Both the position numbers and the translations under genes were made by a program. 10,712 bases of DNA. It comes from an uncultured Streptococcus sp. Its GTDB lineage: Bacteria; Bacillota; Bacilli; Lactobacillales; Aerococcaceae. The notes below the pieces were generated by a model, which worked only from the letters and a program-made list of their open reading frames with translations, searched no databases and was not told the origin of the DNA. The stretch lies in NCBI GenBank assembly GCA_916050055.1, contig CAJZJY010000029.1, forward strand, positions 1-10,712, read 5' to 3'. Below, piece by piece: positions 1 through 5,787 of the stretch. Positions within the stretch are counted from its first letter, which is position 1. Each line of letters starts with the position of its first letter.

Positions 1-213
1 TAAACTTGCTTTTGTCACAAGTTTATAATGAGAAGCCGTTAAAAGAAGCTCTAATCCACTATTTTCATCTTCTAAGCGTTTCTTTAATTCGTCTAATAAC
101 TGACGAACTGCACTTCTTTCGAGTTCTAAAATATAGCTTGCTTCTTCTAATGAAATTCCATCATCTCCAGCAACAAATAGTAAGCCTTCTAGTACTGAAA
201 TATAATTAGTCAC
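1..213 (-). CDS. scpB: Segregation and condensation protein B, N-terminal part (cut by window edge)
   Basis: ScpB is the winged-helix kleisin-associated (kite) subunit of the SMC-ScpA-ScpB condensin that compacts and segregates the chromosome; it binds as a dimer to the middle of ScpA. Only the first 71 codons are in the window, and the frame is still open at base 1. The visible protein starts MTNYISVLEGLLFVAGDDG and continues with a helical segment and a GLELLLTASHYKLVTK stretch, which matches the family pattern of an 'EgLLFvaGdeG' opening followed by 'GlELv..a.gYrLvTK' in the first winged helix. The start chosen is GTG at 213-211, preceded by AAAAGGAG (228-221) with 7-nt spacing. No ATG fits the frame at this end. 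The gene overlaps the end of scpA by 8 nt, so the two are probably translationally coupled. The family assignment is secure; the C-terminal part cannot be judged. Confidence 0.93.
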   Translation of the reverse strand, partial: MTNYISVLEGLLFVAGDDGISLEEASYILELERSAVRQLLDELKKRLEDENSGLELLLTASHYKLVTKASL

Positions 214-967
214 TCTCTTTCTCCTTTTCTTGTCTTTTCTCAATCAAAATATCCTCATACGGAGAACTTTGAATAAAACGTACACGATGTTCCCGAACAA
301 GCTGTAACATCGCTAAAAATGTCGTTGTAATCGCATGTCGATTGAAAGCTGGGAAACATTCTTCAAAAGGAACTTGTTTTTTATCTGTATGCTCAATTTT
401 TGAAATAATCGAATCCATTAATTCTTCAACCGTATGCGTTTCATGTTGAATATTCGCCTTAAGCGGCATTTTTGCAATATTCTTACGCGCTAATTTTTTT
501 AACGCATTCCATAAATCTTGAGTTGTCACTTCTCCTTCTTCCAAAGGGATAATCTCTTGCATGGAAGACAAGTCACTCGCTTCTTTCCCGAAGTGTAATC
601 CCCTTAGGAAAGAGAGCTCCTCAAGTTTTTTTGCATTTTCTTTAATTTGCTGATATTCCAATAGTTGTTGCACCAGTTGATCACGAGGATCTTCTACAAT
701 TGGTTCCCCGTCTTCATCCAACTCTTCTATCTTTGGTTTTGGAAGAAGCATTCTCGCTTTAATTTCTAATAAGGTTGACGCCATTACTAAATATTCAGCT
801 GCCACTTCCAATTCCAATGTTTTCATCGAATGTATAAAGTTCAAATACTGCTTTGTTAACTCATTCATCGGAATATCGTAAATATCAATTTTCATCTCAC
901 GAATCAGATGCAAGAGGACGTCCATCGGTCCTTCGTATTCAGCTACTTTAATCGTTAAATCTTCCAT
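206..967 (-). CDS. scpA: Segregation and condensation protein A (kleisin subunit of SMC condensin)
   Basis: ScpA is the kleisin that bridges the SMC dimer and carries the ScpB dimer, acting on the nucleoid in chromosome condensation and segregation. The 253-aa length is usual for the family. Near the N-terminus is the signature YEGPMDVLLHLIREMKIDIYDIP (residues about 11-33, the part that contacts the SMC neck), then AAEYLVMASTLLEIKARMLLP (56-76), an acidic linker at about 78-95, and a C-terminal winged-helix segment (about 205-243, with ITTTFLAMLQLVREHRV) that binds the SMC head. The ATG at 967 is preceded by GTGAGGG about 5 nt upstream. The gene overlaps the upstream ribT by 13 nt and the downstream scpB by 8 nt, so the three are almost certainly co-transcribed. 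The ribT-scpA-scpB order is the same as in Bacillus subtilis. Nothing is unusual in the protein. Confidence 0.96.
   Translation of the reverse strand: MEDLTIKVAEYEGPMDVLLHLIREMKIDIYDIPMNELTKQYLNFIHSMKTLELEVAAEYLVMASTLLEIKARMLLPKPKIEELDEDGEPIVEDPRDQLVQQLLEYQQIKENAKKLEELSFLRGLHFGKEASDLSSMQEIIPLEEGEVTTQDLWNALKKLARKNIAKMPLKANIQHETHTVEELMDSIISKIEHTDKKQVPFEECFPAFNRHAITTTFLAMLQLVREHRVRFIQSSPYEDILIEKRQEKEKESD
221..228 (-). promoter_or_regulatory. Ribosome binding site that sets the GTG start of scpB
   Basis: The minus strand reads AAAAGGAG here, inside the 3' end of scpA, and is followed after 7 nt by GTG at 213-211. There is no competing ATG with a Shine-Dalgarno in this frame, so this site decides the start. 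Confidence 0.8.
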
Positions 968-1332
968 GGTCCCTCACTTACACGATGTTTATTCCATTTT
1001 GCGAGAATGACGCTTGTTTCAATCGTTCCGCTTAATACTTTATCTTCCATCTTTGTTAAGTCTTCTAACATTTGGAATGTTTTATTTTCCCCACGAAACG
1101 AAGGTGAAATCGATAAGTATTTAATCACAATTGTGTCTGTTGTACTTTCTCCGCCAATCAATCCGATAAAATTATCGCTTTCTGACTCTTTCCAGAGCCA
1201 GCATTTGATGGATGGATTTGTCGCGATTTCTTCAATTTCCTCTTGCAATCGTTTAAAGTCCTTGAATTCTGGGATATACGAAAGCAATCCCATTGCAATT
1301 TTTTTATTCGTTGCTGAATAAGGTACTAACAA
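955..1332 (-). CDS. ribT: RibT-like GNAT-family protein with degenerate CoA loop
   Basis: This resembles RibT, the small GNAT-fold protein encoded next to scpA in bacilli. Its substrate is not established and it is not needed for riboflavin synthesis chemistry. With the start preferred here it has 125 aa; B. subtilis RibT has about 124 as I recall. Family support is the NKKIAMGLLSYIPEFKDFKRLQ block near the N-terminus (compare KIAMGLLSF.P..KDLKQLQ in RibT), LWKE in strand 2, IGLIGGE, and the beta4 strand IKYLSISPSFRG. The longest frame begins with ATG at 1338, but there the AGGAGG (1345-1340) would be only 1 nt away. TTG at 1332-1330 has 7-nt spacing and gives an N-terminus that aligns with RibT, so I chose TTG. 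The GNAT acetyl-CoA loop R/Q-x-x-G-x-G/A should follow SPSF; here it reads R80-G-E-N83-K-T85, lacking both loop glycines. It sits 26 nt after punA and overlaps scpA by 13 nt. No riboflavin genes are in the window. The fold is confident; enzymatic activity is doubtful. Confidence 0.8.
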   Translation of the reverse strand: MLVPYSATNKKIAMGLLSYIPEFKDFKRLQEEIEEIATNPSIKCWLWKESESDNFIGLIGGESTTDTIVIKYLSISPSFRGENKTFQMLEDLTKMEDKVLSGTIETSVILAKWNKHRVSEGPWKI

Positions 1333-1339
1333 ATTCATT

Positions 1340-1345
1340 CCTCCT
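1340..1345 (-). promoter_or_regulatory. Ribosome binding site that favours the TTG start of ribT
   Basis: A perfect AGGAGG lies on the minus strand here. Its distance is 1 nt to the ATG at 1338 and 7 nt to the in-frame TTG at 1332. The 7-nt spacing is the normal one, so this site argues for TTG initiation. Confidence 0.65.
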
Positions 1346-1358
1346 CGAGGTTCGTTTC

Positions 1359-2174
1359 TTAATATAAAACAAGAACTTTACGAACCAATGATTTGAACAC
1401 TTCTTTAACGCGTTGTGTTGTTTCTACCACTTCTTCGTGGTTTAAGTTTGCTTGCATTCCTGCAGCTAAGTTTGTGATACATGAAATACCAATCACTTTA
1501 ATTCCAGCATGGTTTGCTACAATCACTTCAGGAACTGTTGACATTCCCACAGCATCCCCGCCTACAGCTTGCGTGAAGCGAATTTCTGCTGGTGTTTCAT
1601 AAGTTGGTCCAGAGTATCCCATGTATACTCCTTCTCTAATATTGATATTTAATTCTTTCGCTGCTTTACGAACCACTTCTTGTCCGTATTCGTGGTACGC
1701 GTGGCTCATATCAGGGAAACGAGGTCCAAAACGGTCGTCATTTGGTCCGATTAATGGGTTTGTACCAGTGTAGTTGATTTGATCTGTAATAATCATTAAG
1801 TCTCCTGGTTCAAATGTTGGGTTTGCACCACCTGCAGAGTTTGTAACGATAATCGTTTCAACGTCTAATAGTTTCATTAAACGAATTGGGAACGTTACTG
1901 TTTCCATATCGTAACCTTCATAGTAGTGGAAACGTCCGTCCATGATTAGAACAAATTTCCCTTCTAATTCACCATATACAAGACGGCCAGCATGACCGAC
2001 TACTGTTGACACTGGGAAGTTTGGAATATCTTTATAGTCAAAGATTAATGGGTTCTTTACTTCTCCAGCAAGTTCCCCAAGACCTGAACCTAAAATCATT
2101 CCGAAATCAATATGACCAATGCCTTTTTCTTGTAAAAACGTTTTTGTTTCAACTAATTGTTCGTATTTGCTCAT
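1359..2174 (-). CDS. punA: Purine nucleoside phosphorylase, trimeric 6-oxopurine type
   Basis: This cytosolic enzyme of purine salvage phosphorolyses inosine, guanosine and their deoxy forms to the base plus (deoxy)ribose-1-phosphate. At 271 aa it has the length of the low-molecular-weight homotrimeric PNP family (human PNP, B. subtilis PupG). Visible motifs are GSGLGELA (phosphate loop, S30), VVGHAGRL (H61), DGRFHYYEGY (R81, H83, Y85, E87), TNSAGGANP (111-119), YMGYSGPTYETPAE (Y192, E193), GGDAVGMSTVPE (M211) and ITNLAAGM (N235). N235 and E193 correspond to human N243 and E201, the 6-oxopurine-recognising pair, so specificity for inosine and guanosine rather than adenosine follows from family knowledge. 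The ATG at 2174 has AGAGGG about 6 nt upstream. The gene starts 19 nt after deoB, whose enzyme uses its sugar phosphate product. The symbol could equally be pupG or deoD in other naming schemes. Confidence 0.95.
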   Translation of the reverse strand: MSKYEQLVETKTFLQEKGIGHIDFGMILGSGLGELAGEVKNPLIFDYKDIPNFPVSTVVGHAGRLVYGELEGKFVLIMDGRFHYYEGYDMETVTFPIRLMKLLDVETIIVTNSAGGANPTFEPGDLMIITDQINYTGTNPLIGPNDDRFGPRFPDMSHAYHEYGQEVVRKAAKELNINIREGVYMGYSGPTYETPAEIRFTQAVGGDAVGMSTVPEVIVANHAGIKVIGISCITNLAAGMQANLNHEEVVETTQRVKEVFKSLVRKVLVLY

Positions 2175-2193
2175 GTTGTTCCCTCTTTCTGTA

Positions 2194-3363
2194 TTAGTTT
2201 AATTCTTTTAAGAAGCTTGTTCCGTTACCAGTTGACGCAACTCCAAAGTTTTCGCTGATAGTTTCTGCGATATCGCTGAAGTGTCCTTGTGGTAAGTGTG
2301 TTGGGTGTTTCAATGATTTGCTAATTGCTAACACTGGAATGTACTCACGAGTGTGGTCTGTCCCTTTGAATGTTGGGTCATTTCCGTGGTCAGCAGTAAT
2401 AATTAATAAATCATCTTCTTGCATATTTTCTACGATTTCTGGGATACGAGCATCAAACGCTTCTAATGCTTCGCCGTATCCTTTCGTATTACGACGGTGA
2501 CCATAAACCGCATCGAAGTCTACTAAGTTTAAGAAGCTCATACCAGTGAAGTCTTTCTTCAATACTTCTACTAGTTTATCTACGCCATCCATATTGTCTT
2601 TTGTACGAACGAATTCAGTAATCCCTTGTCCGTTGAAGATGTCGTTAATTTTACCGATTGCAATCACATCAAATCCATCTTTCTTCAAGAAGTCTAATGT
2701 TGTTTCGCCAAATGGACTTAAGGCATAGTCATGACGGTTTGAAGTTCTTTGGAAGTTGCCTGGTTCCCCCACATAAGGACGTGCGATAATACGACCAATC
2801 ATGTATGGATCGTCTTTTGTAATTTCACGAGCGTATTCGCAAATACGGTATAACTCTTCAAGTGGAATAATCTCTTCATGCGCTGCAATTTGCATTACAG
2901 GGTCTGCAGAGGTATAAACGATTAAATCGCCTGTTTCTATTTGGTGTTTACCGTAGTCATCAATAACAGCTGTACCACTATATGGTAAGTTACATACGAT
3001 TCCTCTTCCTGAGAATTCAGAAATACGGTCTAATAATTCTTGTGGGAACCCATCTGGGAATACACGGAAAGGAGTTTTAATATTTAATCCCATTAATTCC
3101 CAGTGACCTGTCATTGTATCTTTACCAACAGAAACTTCTTCTAATTTAGTATAGCTTCCTTCAGGATGTTCTACTGGTGGTACAGTTTTTAAAGGAGCGA
3201 TATTTCCTAAACCATAACGTTGCATATTTGGTACATTTAAGCCCACAGTTTCTGAAATATGACCTAGAGTATGTGAATCTGCATCATCAAATTTTGCAGC
3301 ATCTGGTGCTTCTCCAATCCCTACAGAGTCCATTACAATGACATGTATTCTTTTAAATTTCAT
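2194..3363 (-). CDS. deoB: Phosphopentomutase
   Basis: DeoB interconverts ribose-1-phosphate and ribose-5-phosphate (also the deoxy forms), linking nucleoside phosphorolysis to the pentose phosphate and deoxyribose aldolase routes. It belongs to the alkaline-phosphatase-like metalloenzymes. With the start chosen it has 389 aa, close to the usual 390-395. Motifs in this numbering: [14 protein letters not shown] (metal ligand D12), [10 protein letters not shown] (phosphorylated T83), [36 protein letters not shown] (D284, H289), ITADHGNDP (D325, H326) and GTDHTREY (H337); these match the Bacillus cereus enzyme's catalytic set. The longest frame starts at ATG 3378, but no Shine-Dalgarno precedes it. 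ATG 3363 is preceded by GGAG (3376-3373) at 9 nt and starts [14 protein letters not shown], like homologues, so it is preferred. It lies 25 nt after xerD and 19 nt before punA. The xerD-deoB-punA order equals B. subtilis ripX-drm-pupG. Confidence 0.96.
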   Translation of the reverse strand: MKFKRIHVIVMDSVGIGEAPDAAKFDDADSHTLGHISETVGLNVPNMQRYGLGNIAPLKTVPPVEHPEGSYTKLEEVSVGKDTMTGHWELMGLNIKTPFRVFPDGFPQELLDRISEFSGRGIVCNLPYSGTAVIDDYGKHQIETGDLIVYTSADPVMQIAAHEEIIPLEELYRICEYAREITKDDPYMIGRIIARPYVGEPGNFQRTSNRHDYALSPFGETTLDFLKKDGFDVIAIGKINDIFNGQGITEFVRTKDNMDGVDKLVEVLKKDFTGMSFLNLVDFDAVYGHRRNTKGYGEALEAFDARIPEIVENMQEDDLLIITADHGNDPTFKGTDHTREYIPVLAISKSLKHPTHLPQGHFSDIAETISENFGVASTGNGTSFLKELN

Positions 3364-3388
3364 CAATTTCATCTCCATTTTCTAAATA

Positions 3389-4273
3389 TTACGAACGCGG
3401 ATGTGCTTGTTTGTAAATTTCCTTCATTCGTTCATTTGTAATATGTGTATAAATTTGTGTCGTACTAATATCTGAGTGCCCTAGTAATTCCTGCACGATT
3501 CGAAGATCGGCACCCGCTTCTAAAATATGTGTTGCAAAGGAATGGCGCAACGTATGTGGGCTCACTTCCTTTGTAATCATCGCCGTCTGAACAATTTTCT
3601 TCAAGTTCTTCCAGAAGCCTTGACGTGTAAACGGTCCTCCACGATGATTTAAGAACAAGACATTTGATAACTTCTTCTCATCTTCTAAGGCAGGACGGGC
3701 ATATTCCAAATAGTTTTGAATCCAATTGGTTGCTTCTTGACCGATTGGAATAATGCGTTGCTTGTTTCCTTTCCCAATCGTTTGTAGAAATCCAAGCTCT
3801 AGATGCAAATCACTGAGTTCAATGCTAATCAGTTCACTCACCCGCATCCCTGTTGCATATAAGAGTTCCAGCATGGCCTTATCCCTTAGTCCTAAAACCG
3901 TTGATGTGTCTGGCACCTCCAGCAACCTGTTCACTTCGTCGATACTGAGCGCTTTTGGCAATTGCTTCTTCGGTTTAGGGGGATGAATTTGTTGCGTCGG
4001 GTCTCGTTCAATCATTCGCTCTTGCACGAGAAACTGAAAGAACTTCTTCAAACAACTAATCATGCGACTCGTTGAACTAACGGCATACTCATCTTTCTTT
4101 AGCTTTTGAAGAAAGAGCACCATCGTTGTATGGTCCACATCTTGCAAACGTGTCACCTTTTGTTCTTCCAGAAACTTGGAAAACTTCTCCAAGTCCCGCT
4201 TATAGCTTGCAACGGTATTATCGGATAGCCCTTGAACGGCAATACTATCTAAGAAATAGTGTATTTCTTTCAT
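3389..4273 (-). CDS. xerD: Tyrosine recombinase XerD
   Basis: XerD is the site-specific recombinase that, with XerC/CodV, resolves chromosome dimers at dif during division. At 294 aa it has the normal Xer length. The N-terminal core-binding (SAM-like) domain covers about 1-95 (GLSDNTVASYKRDL, later SCLKKFFQFL) and the catalytic domain about 105-294. The complete catalytic set is present: R144 in ATGMRVSEL, K168 in IGKGNKQR, H240 and R243 in SPHTLRHSFATH, H266 in LLGHSDISTT, and nucleophile Y275 in QIYTH. The C-terminus KQAHPRS is typical of XerD rather than of phage integrases. The ATG at 4273 has GGAAGG about 9 nt upstream, inside the 3' end of fur, with only 3 nt between the two genes. The neighbours fur and deoB are those of the B. 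subtilis ripX locus, so this is the housekeeping recombinase and not a mobile-element integrase. Confidence 0.95.
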   Translation of the reverse strand: MKEIHYFLDSIAVQGLSDNTVASYKRDLEKFSKFLEEQKVTRLQDVDHTTMVLFLQKLKKDEYAVSSTSRMISCLKKFFQFLVQERMIERDPTQQIHPPKPKKQLPKALSIDEVNRLLEVPDTSTVLGLRDKAMLELLYATGMRVSELISIELSDLHLELGFLQTIGKGNKQRIIPIGQEATNWIQNYLEYARPALEDEKKLSNVLFLNHRGGPFTRQGFWKNLKKIVQTAMITKEVSPHTLRHSFATHILEAGADLRIVQELLGHSDISTTQIYTHITNERMKEIYKQAHPRS

Positions 4274-4276
4274 CTT

Positions 4277-4726
4277 CTACCCTTCCTTTTGCTGGCAATT
4301 TTTACAAATCCCATGGAAAGTTAGACGATGATCCAGTACTTGGAACTGGAATTGCTCTAGTACTTTCTGTTCGACATCAACTAGTAAATCCTCTTCAACT
4401 TCTTCGATTTGACCGCATTTCACACATAATAGATGATGCGCAAAATGACGATTAACCGTTTGTTTTAGATGATAACGACCAATGCCATCATCAAACAGAT
4501 TTCTAGAAATGATTCCTAAGTCGGTTAGAATTTCTAATGTTCGATACACAGTAGCTAATCCAATATCTGGATACTTCTGCTTCACATACATGTAAATTTC
4601 TTCAGCCGTCAGGAGTTCATTCAGATGTTCTAGAAGGATTTCTACTGTTGCCTGTCTTTGCAGGGTCAGTTTAAAGCCTTCTTCTTGTAATTTCTTTTGA
4701 ATCCCTTCAATAGAAATAGATGACAA
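4277..4726 (-). CDS. fur: Fur-family metalloregulator with altered regulatory metal site
   Basis: This is a Fur-superfamily DNA-binding repressor of about 149 aa, best matched to B. subtilis Fur. Shared features are KLTLQRQATVEILL near the N-terminus, recognition helix GLATVYRTLEILTDLG (from residue 56), FDDGIGRY, and DHRLTFHGIC near the end; it also sits beside xerD as in Bacillus. Two CxxC pairs, C101/C104 and C141/C144, form the expected structural zinc site. Several regulatory ligands are missing by my alignment: the hinge His (E. coli H33, PerR H37) is L38, the His at E. coli H88/PerR H91 is A96, and the E108 position is V116; H86, H98, E109 and H133 could still bind metal. The longest frame would start at GTG 4741 with no good ribosome binding site. 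TTG 4726 lies 8 nt after GGAGG (4739-4735) and gives the family length, so it is preferred. The gene lies 18 nt after cvfB and 3 nt before xerD. PerR or Zur identity is not excluded, and the metal sensed is unknown. Confidence 0.88.
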   Translation of the reverse strand: MSSISIEGIQKKLQEEGFKLTLQRQATVEILLEHLNELLTAEEIYMYVKQKYPDIGLATVYRTLEILTDLGIISRNLFDDGIGRYHLKQTVNRHFAHHLLCVKCGQIEEVEEDLLVDVEQKVLEQFQFQVLDHRLTFHGICKNCQQKEG

Positions 4727-4734
4727 GCGACTCG

Positions 4735-4739
4735 CCTCC
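4735..4739 (-). promoter_or_regulatory. Ribosome binding site that favours the TTG start of fur
   Basis: The minus strand reads GGAGG here, which is codons 1-3 of the longest fur frame (GTG GAG GCG). It is followed by 8 nt and then an in-frame TTG at 4726-4724. The upstream GTG at 4741 has only AT-rich sequence before it, so this site argues that the GTG is not the real start. Confidence 0.6.
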
Positions 4740-4744
4740 ACTCA

Positions 4745-5608
4745 TTATTCTTCAATCAGATGGATAAATCCTTCCTCTTGTGTAATTCGTTTTGCCTTTA
4801 ATAAATTTCCAATGGCACGTTTAAATTGCCCTTTACTAATTCCGAAAATCTCTTTAATGGTCTTTGGATCTGTTTTATCCCAATAAGGCAGTGTATGTGT
4901 TGGACGATTTTTCAGCATCGCCACAATCATCTCTGCATCGTCCCCAATCGCTTCGTGAGCGCGTGGACGCATCGAAACATTCAGTACCCCGTCAGGACGT
5001 AGACCAATGACACGAACAGTAATTTCTTCACCAAGTGTTGGTTCATATAAGCGTTCCGAAGGATGTAAAAATAACTTATAGCCTTCTGGTGTGATGATAG
5101 TTGTTCCTACGAGTCTTACTTGTGTTACCGTTCCAGTTAGGTCTTTATTGAGTTGACCTTTATGACCACGAATCACTTTCTCATTTAATGCTTGTCCGTC
5201 TCCCATCGTTGCCCATGTGCGATCTTTTTTGTCTTTAATCAACGTCACATATAAACGATTATTTTTCTTTGGCCATAACTCTTTCATACTTGGAAGTTCA
5301 TCCAATGAAACTACCATATCTTTATCTTCTAAACCAATATCCACGAATACGCCTAAGTCTTTTCTGACTTGTGTCACGCTTGCCCATCCATAACTTTCAT
5401 TTGTTACTTCAGGAATGTTGAGCGTAAAAACTTTTTTACGGGAAGAATTCTCATATAAGAATCCCGTTACTACATCACCAATTTTAAGCGATTCTGTAGT
5501 GTCATCTTTTTTTAGACGGAATGTTTCTCCACTCTTTTGAACGAAAAAGTACTTTTCATTTTCATCCGTGATAATGGCTTGAACAACGGTCGATAATTCA
5601 CTTGTCAT
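4745..5608 (-). CDS. cvfB: S1-like RNA-binding protein CvfB
   Basis: CvfB (YitL family) is an RNA-binding post-transcriptional regulator; in Staphylococcus aureus it affects virulence factor expression, while its role here is inferred only from family. At 287 aa it has the usual length. The layout fits three S1/OB-type barrels (about 5-65, 70-136 and 154-214) and a C-terminal winged helix (about 225-287). Typical elements are GWASVTQVRKDLGVFVDIGL (residues 74-93), MVVSLDELP (98-106), DRTWATMGDGQ (129-139), the strand pair LFLHPSER (179-186), DGVLNVSMRPRAHEAIGDDA (206-225) and the end motif FGISKGQFKRAIGNLLKAKRI (255-275). The ATG at 5608 is preceded by AGGAGG with 6-nt spacing, the best ribosome binding site in the window. 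It is the first gene after the pyk terminator, so a promoter must lie in 5609-5727. It probably leads the operon running to scpB. Confidence 0.92.
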   Translation of the reverse strand: MTSELSTVVQAIITDENEKYFFVQKSGETFRLKKDDTTESLKIGDVVTGFLYENSSRKKVFTLNIPEVTNESYGWASVTQVRKDLGVFVDIGLEDKDMVVSLDELPSMKELWPKKNNRLYVTLIKDKKDRTWATMGDGQALNEKVIRGHKGQLNKDLTGTVTQVRLVGTTIITPEGYKLFLHPSERLYEPTLGEEITVRVIGLRPDGVLNVSMRPRAHEAIGDDAEMIVAMLKNRPTHTLPYWDKTDPKTIKEIFGISKGQFKRAIGNLLKAKRITQEEGFIHLIEE

Positions 5609-5640
5609 AACAAACCTCCTTCTTCTACATTTGTCCTTTT

Positions 5641-5649
5641 ATTTTACCA
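5641..5649 (-). promoter_or_regulatory. Candidate extended -10 element upstream of cvfB (proximal)
   Basis: The minus strand reads TGGTAAAAT, that is TGn followed by TAAAAT, 32 nt before the cvfB start. No convincing TTGACA-like box is found 16-18 nt further upstream, so it would work as an extended -10 promoter. If used, the 8-codon ORF at 5670-5644 would lie upstream of the transcript and be irrelevant. This is inferred from the motif alone. Confidence 0.35.
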
Positions 5650-5670
5650 CAAAATAGGGCTTACAGCCAT
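5644..5670 (-). CDS. Possible 8-codon leader ORF upstream of cvfB
   Basis: ATG at 5670 opens an eight-residue frame, MAVSPILW, ending in TAA at 5646-5644. It is preceded by AAGGAG (5680-5675) only 4 nt away, a stronger ribosome binding site than several real genes here have. It ends 35 nt before the cvfB start. It is too short for any homology judgement. It would only be transcribed from a promoter upstream of 5680, such as the TGATAAAAT at 5711-5703, or by readthrough of the pyk terminator. It could be a regulatory leader peptide, a decayed gene start or chance. Confidence 0.2.
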   Translation of the reverse strand: MAVSPILW

Positions 5671-5702
5671 TTAACTCCTTGTATTTCTAACGATTTCTCT
5701 TT

Positions 5703-5711
5703 ATTTTATCA
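5703..5711 (-). promoter_or_regulatory. Candidate extended -10 element upstream of cvfB (distal)
   Basis: The minus strand reads TGATAAAAT, the same nine bases as the candidate extended -10 before pfkA. It lies just downstream of the pyk terminator and 94 nt before cvfB. The -35 region falls in the terminator T-tract and matches TTGACA poorly. Transcription from here would include the small ORF at 5670-5644. Confidence 0.35.
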
Positions 5712-5727
5712 AATGCCTTCACATCAC

Positions 5728-5770
5728 AAAAAAAGCTTGAACAACTTTTTACAGTTTGTTCAAGCTTTTT
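5728..5770 (-). terminator. Rho-independent terminator of pfkA-pyk
   Basis: Read on the minus strand, a stem of ten perfect pairs (GCTTGAACAA with TTGTTCAAGC, arms at 5744-5735 and 5765-5756) is extended by five A-T pairs. It has an 11-nt loop and is followed by a run of seven T (5734-5728). It begins 18 nt after the pyk stop codon. The hairpin plus T-tract is a textbook intrinsic terminator that separates the glycolytic pair from cvfB. The plus strand also has a shorter T run after the stem, but no plus-strand gene ends here. Confidence 0.92.
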
Positions 5771-5787
5771 ATCATGATTTAAATCAA

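Noticed and set aside
1343..1350. Perfect 8-bp palindrome CCTCGAGG between punA and ribT
   Set aside because: It overlaps the ribT Shine-Dalgarno, is too short and has no loop to form a hairpin; a chance palindrome of this size is expected in 10 kb.
3364..3378. Longer DeoB start at ATG 3378 (five more residues)
   Set aside because: No ribosome binding site precedes it, while the GGAG within these codons serves the ATG at 3363; homologues also start near the shorter form.
3389..4273. Tyrosine recombinase as a sign of an integrated mobile element
   Set aside because: Length, the HPRS end and the fur/deoB neighbours identify the housekeeping XerD. No attachment repeats, phage or conjugation genes are present.
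4126..4455. A 109-codon plus-strand frame across the fur-xerD junction
   Set aside because: Both minus-strand genes are intact and conserved here; the frame shows no recognisable protein and no start signal.
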